Positions 40,026 to 50,763 of a stretch of 64,000 nt of DNA are shown piece by piece. The translations under genes and the position numbers were made by a program. Source of the stretch: Epithemia pelagica (lineage: Eukaryota; Bacillariophyta; Bacillariophyceae; Surirellales; Surirellaceae). The stretch covers positions 2,480,001 to 2,544,000 of the forward strand of contig OX337242.1 in assembly GCA_946965045.2 (NCBI GenBank). Direction: 5' to 3'. How positions within the stretch are numbered: position 1 is the first letter of the stretch; each line of letters opens with the position of its first letter. The notes beneath the pieces were generated by a model. The model had not been told where the DNA came from, made no database searches, and saw only the letters and a list, made by a program, of their open reading frames with translations.

Positions 40026-43000
40026 CTATGTTTCACACTCATCTTCTGCAACTAGTTCGTCTTCATCATCATCATTCATAGTACCCAAAGACGCGTCGTC
40101 GTCCTCCTCGTCATCGTCACTGTCATCGTAGTAGTCCTCGTCATCGTCATCGTCACTATCCTCATCTTCCTCAGGGTCTACAACAAGTGATGTCCCATGT
40201 GTCATCTGCTCTACATCGTCAATTGGTGTCCATGTACCAGGTTCAAAAAAATCCCAGTCATCGAGATCTATAATATCTGCCAATTTTTCTACCGATTGTT
40301 CGTCTGATTTGTTTTCCTCTCTTGGCTGTTCCGCACCTCCATTGCTAGCTCCATTGTCCGTTGGTGACTGTCCAGCAGTAACAGTGACTTCCATTGATTG
40401 TCCGGCACCTCCATTCTCATCTCTTGACTGCTCAGCACCTCCATTCTCATTCGTCGACTGCTCAGCACCTCCATTCTCATTCGTCGACTGCTCAGCACCT
40501 CCATTCTCATCTCTTGACTGCTCAGCACCTCCATTCTCAATCGTCGACTGCTCAGCACCTCCATTCTCATCTCTTGACTGCCCGGCTCCTCCACTTTCAT
40601 TCCCTGTCTGTTGACCACCTCCATCGTCTTGTATACCCGGAATTCTGCGACAAAATTCCATTGTACCCTTATTCTTTGCAACCCAGGTTTTCCTTGCCAG
40701 CGCATTTTCCTCGCTGCAATTTGCATTACCTTCTGTTATATCACTGTATTCGTATCGACACATGAAAACCATGCGTCGTTGCAACCATCTCGCCATTGGT
40801 TCTAGTCTGGACCTCCTACCCTTTCCCCTATTTGTACTACCACCCCTTTGTGTTCTGGAAAAATAGAACGTCTTAAATAAACTATTGAATGCTGTAACAG
40901 TGTAGGTGAGTAACCATTTTCAACAAACAAGAGAACCTCTTTCGCTTTCGCAGGCTACTACTTACCTTCCCACCCCTGTTGAGCGTGGGATGACAGGTTG
41001 CGCCAGTGGATCAGGTATTCCATTACGTGACCACTACCTATCAAGTGTGCGTAGTTGGTTATCCCATTCTCACCACACAAATCCACCCAAGTTGCAAAAA
41101 ACTCATCCGCCTTGCGCTGATAGTCAAAAATCTCACTGTCTGTCATGTTGGTTTTCTTGTTAAGTCGTTCCATGGAAATGACATAGTCGGCTACACACTG
41201 CTTCCACTTGACTCGTTTCTCTGGGTTTGCGATACATATATCTACCAGTTCATCAAACTTGGGCAACATTCTTCGGATGCGGACGTTGTCCATAGTGATG
41301 GTTCCAAGTTTACGCTTCTTCTTCTCATACGGTGCTTTCCACTGCGTCGGCATATCACTCGTTCCCAATATGGACTGGTTCATACATTTTTGGACTCGCT
41401 TGATGAAGTGGTTACATCTCTTTATTTCTGAATTGTCATATTCTTCAGGCATCCAATCGAACTCTTTGACCTTTGCACTTGCCAGACCGTGTCGCAAACA
41501 CATGGTAAGAATCTTGATTCCCATGCGATTCTCCATATGGAGAATGCATGGGACCGTGTCCATCATATAGACAATTGCGGTAGCAGTCTTGGACTGCTTA
41601 TAATCATCTAACACCTTCTTTGCTTGGTAGTAAATCCACTCTTTGACATGGTGGGCCTTGAGTCGTCGTTGTCGTTGCTCTAGTGTACCATGCACATCTA
41701 GTTCTCTAACCACCAGATCATTGGTTATGAACCTCGCATATTCCAGACGCTTGGCAACATCGGCTTTGCCTAGATCAAAATGGATGGACTTGATGTTCCC
41801 CTTCTGAACTTTGGTTGGGTCCATCCTGGGGTCCTCTTGCATAATCAACTCGGAATCACCCCATATATCAGTTAGACTCTCGTAGATGCTAGGCATCTCC
41901 TTGACGAAGTGGTCCACTTCCTTTTGTAGACTGTTTACATGAGCCCTTGTACACATCTTGTGATGTCTACATACCCAGTTTGTTTTTCTGGAATGTCCTA
42001 GTTGCGAGCACAGGCTGCAGTCTTCGACACGTCCTGTGGGGAGATGGAGTTCTCCACTTCGTACAGTACATTTCGAACAAGGGAAGTTAACTTGTTGAGC
42101 GGCCCCACCACGCCCAAGTAGCTTCCACTCGCAACTCATATCGCAATTAGTGCATATTTTGAGCGGCCATACTCCGAATTTCGTGGGAAGTACTTTTACG
42201 GCAGCTTCACCGATCTCTTCGATCATGTTCCGAAAGATCGATCGCACTAAGCCCTTGCTCTCTGGACGACAAACACACACAACCGGAAAACAACTGTTAC
42301 GTGATTGGGCAAGAGGGTTGGACATGTCGTTGAACTTCAGCCCTCCCAGTGTATGGCTTAAGTTTTTAGTGAAAAGAGCGCCGTCCAAACGCTGTGCCAA
42401 CTGGATGGGCCGCCAACGAGCGTCTCCGTACAGACAATTGCCTGCCACTAATATTCCTGCCATAACATCGGCTGCCCGGAAGGCAAATCCTTCCGACCCA
42501 TCAGTCTTGTGCCGGAAAAGTCGGTAGGGGCAGAGAAGACTCCCAAACTTCTCGACTTCTTTGGCTACATCCTGGATACAAGAACTACTTGGGATAAGTG
42601 TGTGTGTATTAGCAACTCCATTGCTTTCCACTTGTCGTAGGACTTCAATGCCGCCAAGGTTTAGGACGCCACCTGCGAGATCCATTTTCCGTAGAATGTT
42701 AAACAGTGTGAAGACGTAATCGCGTACATATTTACGAAATACACCATATGCATTCTCGAACATGAGCCCATTGTGTATGGATTTGTCAAGGCACAGTTGT
42801 GCCACGTCTCGGAAGAATTCTCCTGCTGCTCTACTCGTGTCATCCATCCTACTGGTCCTTGATACGAGGATTTCTCGGATATGTGACACCAGTTTTTCAC
42901 AGTCCTTTATGTCGTAGCAAGAGGCGGGGAGATCAATCTCTTTGCTCGTCGCTTTTGTTTCCGCGTCTTTATCCCTCCAATACCGAAGGTCATCTGATCT

Positions 43001-44245
43001 ATTCTTCAGCTTTCTTCTACAATCGGTCAAATCGTCGGTTACTTTCTTCAGGGACTTGCGATAGTCAGACACAGCTTGATGTGCTTGTAGCAGATCCTGT
43101 TCCAAACAATGGATCTGATTGTGGAGACGTGTGATTTCTTCGTTGTCTTCTTGTGTCGAATCCATGTTGGCAGATTCGTCAGCGTTATCTAGAGTTTCAT
43201 TACTACTAAGGTACGTCCTATTTCTTGTCTCTTCAGTTGTTGATGAGTCGCCTTGCTCATCTCTGGACTGCTGACTCTCTGCATTTTCAAATGGGGGCAG
43301 GTCATCTAATTCTTCATTGTCGACATCAAATGACTCGGCTTCATCGACTGCATGGTCTCGAGAATCATGAGCATAAAAGCTGTAATGGCTGAGGGGGTCC
43401 TGGAAAAGAGGTAAGTTTAACAGAAACTGTGGAGTTTCTTTCTTGTTTGCAGCGTCGTTGTATTTGTCTTCATCAATCTCACTAATGAGGTCGTCATCGT
43501 CTTGAGGAACATTCCCTTGGGTTGGGTTCTTAGTTTCATCCTTGCCTTGTGGATGCTGGTACAGAATGCTTTCGAGAGTGGATGATGGAGGTGGAGGTTT
43601 GATCCTTGATCGTTTCCTCCTCTGTCGTTTCTTGCGTTTGCGAGTCGTTCTCAGGGACTTGTCGCCATTGCATGGTCGACAAAACAAATCAATTGGCGGT
43701 GGTTTTGGAGAGTTCTTCTTCTTTGGGTCGATGTATGTGGGATGCCAGAAATTTGTGTGCTTGGATCTACAGGTGTATCGACCGCCTATTGCCTTGCGGT
43801 TTATCTTGTGAGAAGGACGGAAACCAGACTCGTCGTCTGCCTTTTTGCATCGGCTACAGAAGGTGTATCCTGGGTAGCGTTCCTCGCGGTCTCTGCCATA
43901 AACAGAGCAGGGGACATGGTCTTCGTCCATAAAATCAAGAACAATCTGGGCAATCCGCTTTCTCTCAACAGAGTTTTTTTCACATGTGATATTCGATTCT
44001 TTGCGTCGGGTCCTTGTCTGTTTGTTGGGAGATGGAAGGAGCTTCTGGGCTTCCTCCGCTTCGCGTTTTGCCAGTTCGGCGAGAATTTCTTCTTCCGTCT
44101 TGAACCTGCTATCCTTGGCACCTCCATCGTTGGAATCTGATGCCGTCTCTTTTTCTCGAAGGCGACGAGACTTCCGAGAACCTTCAGTGGAAGCGGTGGG
44201 TTGCCTCTTCTTTGCGTAGTTCTTCGGGGGCTTCTGTTTTGGCAT
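40026..44245 (-). CDS. Large Cys-rich, transposase-like protein; intron 40892-40965
   Basis: About 1,380 residues. A Lys/Arg-rich N-terminus precedes a zinc-ribbon-like Cys region (CSRCKK, then YTCRSKH, LFCRPCNGD). An acidic stretch and a long coiled coil follow (LHNQIHCLEQDLLQAHQAVSDY). The core is a large domain with AFRAADVMAGILVAGNCLYGD, CTNCDMSCEWKLLGRGGAAQ, FPCSKC, CSLC and WVCRHHKM, and it ends in HLIGSGHVMEYLIHW, QQGWE|AFNSLFKTFYFSRTQRGG, RSRLEPMARWLQRR. The 74-nt intron (GGGAAG|GTAAGT ... GTTACAG|CATTC) is needed to complete that last motif. The C-terminus is a run of DENGGAEQS repeats and acidic sequence. The Cys/His insert within a D-containing core, and the family's multicopy look, suggest a DNA transposase of the KDZ type or a relative. 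Catalytic residues are not proven. Confidence 0.55.
40390..40605. repeat. 30-bp coding tandem repeat (DENGGAEQS(R/T))
   Basis: About seven units of ctcagcacctccattctcatctcttgactg type in the last exon of the preceding minus-strand gene, with third-base and Arg/Thr alternation between units. Codon-length units keep the frame. Confidence 0.9.
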
Positions 44246-44800
44246 TCTACGAGGATAGGATAAGTAATAATACAAGTATTACTCGACTCAAATGGCGCTG
44301 TCCTCATTGTTTCATCGTCGACTTCTCTCGGTTGGAGTTCGTACTTCCGATGACTCAACTACGATTGAAAGGCGATTAGGTTGTTATATGTTATTCATTG
44401 ATGTATATAAATTAATGCTGTAGAGGTGTGCACGTGTGAGTGGGTGTGCTGTGCTCGCATTTTTTCCCCAAAATTTTGTTTGTGTGTGAAAGGTGCCAAT
44501 TGGACCCGTTGTATCTCGACGAATATTACCTACTTTTGTCATCGGACAGAAACGTAACATTGTGTTGTATTTAAAGTGTCTTGGACCGTTGGCCGATGAC
44601 AAAGTTAGTGGGTACTGCATTGGCAGTTTAGAACCAAAATCAGATGGTCGTTGGGAATGAAATTTTGGTGGTTATATTTAACAAAGGATGAGCCACTGTT
44701 TGGGTCATAGTTGGTGGGGGTTTCTGATATGACATCTTGGTGGATCTTGGACGTTGGGGTCTCGCCACGCGCGCACAATATGCACAGAATGCTGCTATTG
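44246..44800. other. Intergenic, left flank of the MuDR-like element
   Basis: Promoter side of the large minus-strand gene. No gene of its own. The inverted repeat of the MuDR-like element starts at 44801. Confidence 0.5.
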
Positions 44801-44849
44801 AGAGGTCCGCAGAAACAAGGACAGCAGACAGACTAATCCTTAACCTTAA
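44801..44849 (+). repeat. Left terminal inverted repeat of MuDR-like element
   Basis: 49 bp identical to the reverse complement of 50714-50762. Identity stops sharply at the next base (CGTACC against TGTAGCC). It lies 165 bp upstream of the transposase ATG. Confidence 0.85.
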
Positions 44850-45013
44850 CGTACCAACTCCACCGCCTGTCACACCTTTGTACACGCCTGTCACACCGTG
44901 TACACGCCTAAGTAATCGTCAAAGAAATAACCGTTCTCTTTCAAATCTGAAAGTCTTCAGATCGGCATTGGAAGATATTTCGCTATTGCATTCAATTCAT
45001 TGAGTATCTAGCC

Positions 45014-48000
45014 ATGGACGACAACAACGACGATGGAATGCTACATGATCAAATTCATCAACAGTTGGATCGATACTTCAACTCCTTAGAAACAGAATGG
45101 ACTTCTCCAATGACCTTTGCAATGCACACTGGTGATGATTGCATATGCAACCAAACAACAAGTTGCTTCGACATTTGTGCTTTCATTGGATGGGGCCCTC
45201 AAGCGGAGCACGTCAAAGGGAACTTCGCATATTTCTGTCAAACAGCATACCCTCCATGTACAAACCCAAGCAATATATTCGATGAAGATGGGTCCTTTTT
45301 GAAGCTAAAAGCTGATATCTCCAAAACTGCGATGTGTGGAGGATTTTCTATTGTCTCCAATGGTACATCACACAAAAAGGCGTTGGCCACTCGCAAGGCT
45401 TTCCCTAAAGGAAGTGAACCTCCGTACATGCAACGTACCTTCACTTGTGACCGCTACCGCCGCTATACCAACAAACGGAAGCGAGTATCTGTGGGAGACC
45501 CCAACATGGAACACCGTAAGGTTTCACTTCATAATGACAAGAAAGGCAACAGTAGGGGGGTTGATGGCAAAAAGGGACCAAGAAAAAACGTGACAACACG
45601 TGCATTACAAAATGAAGACACATGCTCCTTTCGCTTTGATATATTTGTCGATATGTATGGCTTTTATGTCAAGCGTAGTTCTGGATCTGTCACCCACTGT
45701 AATCATATGAAGCGGTTGCCTGCGGATATTCCAATAAAACTTCGTCATTTGACGTCAGAACAGAGACGGAGTACAGCTGAACTTGGTAAAGCCCTGACTC
45801 GTCCAGCTAATGGTCGAAACTTCTTCCATGCAAATCACGATCTCACACTGACTCCACAACAACTTCGGTATGCATTTCACAACTTTGCATCAGATTCAAA
45901 ATATCACTACAATGGTATTGAAGTAGGTGCTGGAGCAATTGTTGAATGGTTGCGATCAACACCAGACATAAGTTACTGCATATGGGGGGCAAAACCTCCT
46001 AATGTTGTAAACGCTCAGGTCCAGCGACAAGCTGGCTTAATCTTCAGTGAAAACCAGGTCGATTGTGGAGTGAGACATATATCAGACCTTACTAATTTTT
46101 GTCAAGAAGTTCTTCAAGAATACACTGCTGATATGGAAAAAGAAAGGCAACAGTAGGGGGGTTGATGGCAAAAAGGGACCAAGAAAAAACGTGACAACAC
46201 GTGCATTACAAAATGAAGACACATGCTCCTTTCGCTTTGATATATTTGTCGATATGTATGGCTTTTATGTCAAGCGTAGTTCTGGATCTGTCACCCACTG
46301 TAATCATATGAAGCGGTTGCCTGCGGATATCCAATAAAACTTCGTCATTTGACGTCAGAACAGAGACGGCGTACAGCTGAACTTGGTAAAGCCCTGACTC
46401 GTCCAGCTAATGGTCGAAACTTCTTCCATGCAAATCACGATCTCACACTGACTCCACAACAACTTCGGTATGCATTTCACAACTTTGCATCAGATTCAAA
46501 ATATCACTACAATGGTATTGAAGTAGGTGCTGGAGCAATTGTTGAATGGTTGCGATCAACACCAGACATAAGTTACTGCATATGGGGGGCAAAACCTCCT
46601 AATGTTGTAAACGCTCAGGTCCAGCGACAAGCTGGCTTAATCTTCAGTGAAAACCAGGTCGATTGTGGAGTGAGACATATATCAGACCTTACTAATTTTT
46701 GTCAAGAAGTTCTTCAAGAATACACTGCTGATATGGAAAATTTAGGTCTACAAGAAAACCAGCATTTCTTCATCGCTTGTGCATGGATCACCAACAAGGA
46801 AAAGAGAATGTTCCGCTTATTCCCTCATGTCCTCAAGATTGATGTTACAGAGGGAACAAACAAGGAGTCACGACCACTTCTTACAGTTTCTATCCGATCC
46901 ACCTTTGGGAAATATATTATAATTCTGCGGATGTTTCTACGTGATCAGCGTCAGGGAACTTTTCGATGGGTATTTTCCTTTGCCCTGCCAAAACTTCTTG
47001 GAGATCAATGGACATCCCAAATTCAAAGTGTCATAACCGATGGTGACTCACATGAGATTGTTGAACTTGAAGAGGCCTGTCGTCGTTACATGCCAAATTG
47101 CTTTCGTGTTCGTTGTGGGTGGCATATTATTCATAAGGGATGGTTACGACATTGCTCATTCGGGAATGCCATTGACTCAACGTACATTTGACAATACAAA
47201 CTGTTTTGCTACACTGTGAAACAGTGGTGTTACACGTTCATGTACCCAAGATATTGTGAAAATGAAAATGAGTTGGTGATATCAAAGTGCCTGCTCTTGG
47301 CCTACATTCATTCACGGCAGGTTCGAAAGTTCCTTCCAGACAACTTACGTTGGAACGTGCAAAACTTTTTGATTGGGTATGTTTTTTTTTCACGATCGAC
47401 AACTTGTGCACTATTACAGACAAAATCTTCGTCATTATGAAGAGTGCACTAACAGCAGTCACGAAGGTACAAACTGTGGTATCAAAGAGCACTCAGCTCC
47501 AGTTTTACCAGGTGGAACAGTCCAAGGCAATGCAGCGTTGTTGAAGTTTCAATCAGACATTCTAATCAATTCACAATTACGTCTCGCAGCAACGCGAGTC
47601 GAAGCTAAATCTGTTTGGATGAAGGAGAATCTCCTACCACTCAACGGAATGGTAACTGAATTGTGCCATGATTTAGTCCACAATGCATGGACGCGCCGTG
47701 ACAAATATGCAATTCGACGTGATAGATCATCACCATGGAACTGGCATGTCAAAGTGGTAGATACCAACTGTTTGGATACAGAGAAGAAACGCCTTCATCC
47801 AGTATGGCATCGTACAAGAACGGTAACATTGGATTCTTCCGGGCGCTTATTGTGTTCCTGCGGTACGTTTCAAAGGTGTGGTTACCCATGTTCGCATCAA
47901 GCCGCAGTACTGTGTTTTGAGTGCCGGGACTACCAAGGCTTCACCCATCATGATGTGAGTATTGTGTGGTGGAAGAAATACATTTTCTTTGGCTTTCGCA

Positions 48001-48800
48001 ATGCGAACAATGATACTGAGAATGCTCTAAATGATTGTTTGAAAGAACTATTAACAAATGATCTTACTGGACCAAAGTTACCATTTGACACGGGACCAAC
48101 ATGGTGTGAGAAAGAGGAATGGTGCTACTGCCCAACCGGTTTTGATTTGCCAGATTGGGAAACTGAAGCATGCCTGAATTATTCGCAAGAACGAATAACA
48201 AGAGTCGTCACAACATTTTCTGGTTTCTTTAACTACACTGAAAATGTATCTTTGGACCAAGACAACTTGACACAGGAGTCGTTTACTGCTCCGGATGGGA
48301 TAAATCCACAATATGGGCGCTCAATGCCTTCACTTCAAGGAGTCAGGGATAATCCATGCCCAAGTGATAGTGAATCTCTCCAAGACGACAATATATCTCA
48401 TGATGAGTCTAATCGTGGCCTTGAAAACGACACAATTGACAATGTTGATGAAGGAATTGGGGACATATTTGTTGATGATACTGATGATGCAACTGATCTC
48501 CACACAAAATGTGATGAGGTGTATGGCGAAGCATTAGCGCCCAATTCATTTGTTCAACTAATGACAGAGGAGTTGAACGAAATCAAGAAACTGTGCCGTT
48601 CAGCAAGTTACAATAATAATGGAGTGGATTTGATGAAACCACTTGTTTGTCTGCGTGAATTAACAAGATCAATCCGCAAGGACATGGCTACTCGAAGTAA
48701 TCATAATCATGGACAAGAGTGGGTTTCTTCGAATTCAGAGCATTCCCGCCATTGCCGTAGATTCCGCGGTGCTAGATTGGGGTTAACGGAATTTGATTGA
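45014..48800 (+). pseudogene. Mutator-like (MULE) transposase, broken by duplication, stop and frameshift
   Basis: N-terminal zinc-finger region of FAR1/GCM type (FTCDRYRRY ... CSFRFDIFVDMYGFYVKRSSGS followed by HCNH). A MULE catalytic core follows (LKIDVTEGTN, then RDQRQGTFRWVFSFALPKLLG, VITDGDSHEIVELEEA, CGWHIIHKGW). Next is a SWIM zinc finger (LCSCGTFQRCGYPCSH, about 47850-47900) and an acidic C-terminal tail. Three lesions: a 601-bp tandem duplication (45541-46141 repeated from 46142, the copy lacking one T near 46330); an in-frame TGA at 47189-47191; and a run of nine T at 47382-47390 where eight would keep the frame. Removing the duplicate (46140-46739) would reconnect TADME to NLGLQENQHFF in frame. 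Probably inactive, unless these are assembly errors. Confidence 0.8.
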
Positions 48801-48845
48801 ATAAAGTAACAATTGATCAGTTAATAAATTTTATTTTACCTATAT

Positions 48846-50114
48846 TCAGTTATCCTTCTTTTGTAATTGGTTCAAAATACACTCTTCGATTCCAGTGAGG
48901 GGGGTGGTATTGTCGTTTTTTCCAACAACCGCTGTCTTGAGGTAGAACGATATGCAAAAAACATCCTCACTGGTAACCTTCTTCGAAACACAGTGATAGA
49001 CTTGGGGGTTGAAGAACAAAATGTCCATGTTTCGAAGGGCAACTGCATGTCCACATTGTGGAAAGACAAAATAGCAAAGAATATTGTTTCCAACTGAATC
49101 CGGTTCAGTGGCCATGGTTATCACTGCAGAATAACCAAAGTCTTGGTCGGTGTGTGCACCAAGAAATACATTCCTTCCAAAAGCGATTGACGAGAAAAAT
49201 GTGCTGTCGTTGCTCCCGTCTGAGAAAGTTGGTATACCTTGAACAGCCTTGGTAATGGAATAGCTCTGTATTATAGACCAGTGCATCCACTCGCAAAATA
49301 AATGCTCGAATCGTCGCACCAATTTCATCAATGCCTGCTTATCTTTGCCTGTCATGAGTTTCTTTTTGGAATCAACAATTCCGTGTCGACCTTGATTTGC
49401 ATGTTTGCCAATGGTTACATACGAAGATTGATGTGATTCCATTCCGACATATCGAAACTTCCCTCGTTGTTGGAAAGAACATGCAGATTCCAATGATTCA
49501 AAGACCGAAATTACTTTCTTCTGTACTGGGAACGATAAATGATTCTGTCCTGGTACCTTGAGAAACACAGGCAGTGTTGAATCACTGGGTTGATATAGAG
49601 CTCCACCATCAGTATCGGTAGTATGGAACTTAGAAAGAGACACAAATATCGGTCGGACGGTTTTGGTGCCACTGCCTTCAAAGTATTCGTCGTCTGTACT
49701 ATCACTTTTGAATGTGACTGTGTTCCTCATCAAGTAGTCTGGTGTCATTTGTGAAGCCAATGGAGCCTCGGGCACTTTCTCAAGAGTATCTTGTTTGTTA
49801 TTCTTTCTCTTGTTTCTCTGTCTGTTGCATTTCCTGAAAGGTGTAGCACATCCTTGAATGATAGCTTCTGAGACCTGTGTTCGACGTGAAGAATTATTTC
49901 TTGACTTGTATGTATGAACAACTGAAGAAACATCAATGTGTTGTCGATCTTGTAGATGCGAAAGTATTCTTCCCATGGTGGGTATTGTTGCCAGCCCCGC
50001 CCTTCTTATAGAGGCCTCCCCTAAAGGAGGACCTCCCAAAGGCAAAGAGGTAGATCCATTGTTGTCAGGTTGCTGACTCAGGGTCAAACAGCCTCTCTTG
50101 ACTGGTTTGGACAT
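48846..50114 (-). CDS. 2-oxoglutarate/Fe(II) dioxygenase, possibly TET/JBP-like
   Basis: About 422 residues from the Met at 50114 (MSKPVKRG); the frame is open to 50147. The N-terminal third is basic and disordered. The C-terminal double-stranded beta-helix shows the Fe ligands HxD (NVFLGAHTDQDFGYSAVI) and a distal His (DILFFNPQVYHCVSKK), followed by FCISFYLKTAVVG, with an upstream helical part (LMKLVRRFEHLFCEWMHWS) and KFRYVGMESHQSSY. The usual C-terminal 2OG-binding Arg is not obvious; Lys in VSKK or FYLK may take its place. TET/JBP enzymes oxidise 5-methylpyrimidines in DNA and are known cargo of KDZ transposons in fungi. An AlkB-like or hydroxylase role is the alternative. The gene lies inside the MuDR-like element, convergent with the transposase. 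Confidence 0.6.
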   Translation of the reverse strand: MSKPVKRGCLTLSQQPDNNGSTSLPLGGPPLGEASIRRAGLATIPTMGRILSHLQDRQHIDVSSVVHTYKSRNNSSRRTQVSEAIIQGCATPFRKCNRQRNKRKNNKQDTLEKVPEAPLASQMTPDYLMRNTVTFKSDSTDDEYFEGSGTKTVRPIFVSLSKFHTTDTDGGALYQPSDSTLPVFLKVPGQNHLSFPVQKKVISVFESLESACSFQQRGKFRYVGMESHQSSYVTIGKHANQGRHGIVDSKKKLMTGKDKQALMKLVRRFEHLFCEWMHWSIIQSYSITKAVQGIPTFSDGSNDSTFFSSIAFGRNVFLGAHTDQDFGYSAVITMATEPDSVGNNILCYFVFPQCGHAVALRNMDILFFNPQVYHCVSKKVTSEDVFCISFYLKTAVVGKNDNTTPLTGIEECILNQLQKKDN

Positions 50115-50132
50115 TTCAATACTCAAGCAACC

Positions 50133-50485
50133 AATGAGAGCTTCCAAACAGTATCAGCCTTCCCAAAAGAGCAGGATGGAGAAGCCCCCAATTGCCAGGG
50201 CTGTATCTTCTGATGGAAATGAGATAAAAGGACGATCAGGGATGATTTAGAATTGTCTTGGCATGGACCAGGTTGCCCAAGTGTCAGAATGGGCGTAGCA
50301 CTTACGGTTCCAAAGAGAGCTTCCAAACAGTATCAGCCTTCCCAAAAGAGCAGGATGGAGAAGCCCCCAATTGCCAGGGCTGTATCTTCTGATGGAAATG
50401 AGATAAATGAACGATCAGGGATGATTTAGAATTGTCTTGGCATGGACCAGGTTGCCCAAGTGTCAGAATGGGCGTAGCACTTACT
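50133..50485. repeat. 178-bp tandem duplication upstream of the dioxygenase, with duplicated splice donor
   Basis: A segment starting gcttccaaacagtatcag occurs at 50133-50310 and again at 50311-50485 with a few changes (for example aaaaggacga against aaatgaacga). On the minus strand each copy opens with GTAAGTGCTACG, a good splice donor. The first follows an open frame at 50675-50485 (MRRPTATHIEEKSC ... TTTSGE, Gln/His-rich), so a short 5' exon plus alternative introns is possible. Joining that exon to the dioxygenase frame was not achieved with a clean acceptor. Confidence 0.75.
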
Positions 50486-50675
50486 CTCCAGAAGTTGTGG
50501 TTATTGGAATGAAAGGATTGCTTTGGTGAAGCTGTTGCTGCTGATACAGATGCTGGTGAAGCTTGTGCTGCTGCTGTTGTTGATGAGAAGTTGAGGTGTG
50601 TATTGCTGTGGTGTGGAGAAAAGGAGGGATAGGACAGGATTTTTCTTCAATGTGGGTGGCAGTTGGTCTGCGCAA
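50485..50675 (-). CDS. Possible 5' exon of the dioxygenase gene (Gln/His-rich)
   Basis: An ATG-initiated frame of 63 codons ending at the donor GGAGA|GTAAGT (phase 2). It contains a run of Gln/His-rich sequence (HQQQQQHKLHQHLYQQQQ). It lies just inside the right inverted repeat and points toward the dioxygenase. No acceptor keeps the frame into the domain, so it may be an untranslated leader, a separate small frame, or a broken exon. Confidence 0.3.
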
Positions 50676-50713
50676 GTCGGCCTGGTTGGCAACCGTGCAC
50701 AGTTTTGGCTACA

Positions 50714-50762
50714 TTAAGGTTAAGGATTAGTCTGTCTGCTGTCCTTGTTTCTGCGGACCTCT
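50714..50762 (-). repeat. Right terminal inverted repeat of MuDR-like element
   Basis: Perfect inverse match to 44801-44849. It ends 1 bp before the first ATG of the DNA glycosylase gene, so the same 90-bp interval serves two divergent genes. Confidence 0.85.
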
Positions 50763-50763
50763 A

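Larger units (their letters stand above)
44801..50762. mobile_element. MuDR-like DNA transposon carrying a 2OG/Fe(II) dioxygenase gene
   Basis: Bounded by a perfect 49-bp inverted repeat: 44801-44849 (AGAGGTCCGCAGAAACAAGG ...) and the reverse complement of 50714-50762. Inside are two convergent genes whose 3' ends are 46 bp apart: a Mutator-type transposase (plus) and a putative TET/JBP-like dioxygenase (minus). Each gene starts near one inverted repeat, which would therefore serve as its promoter. This is the layout of maize MuDR (mudrA and mudrB), with the dioxygenase in the second-gene position. No 8-11-bp target duplication is visible in the flanks (gctgctattg | ... | aatggcgaat), so it may be an old insertion or a rearranged copy. 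Confidence 0.7.
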
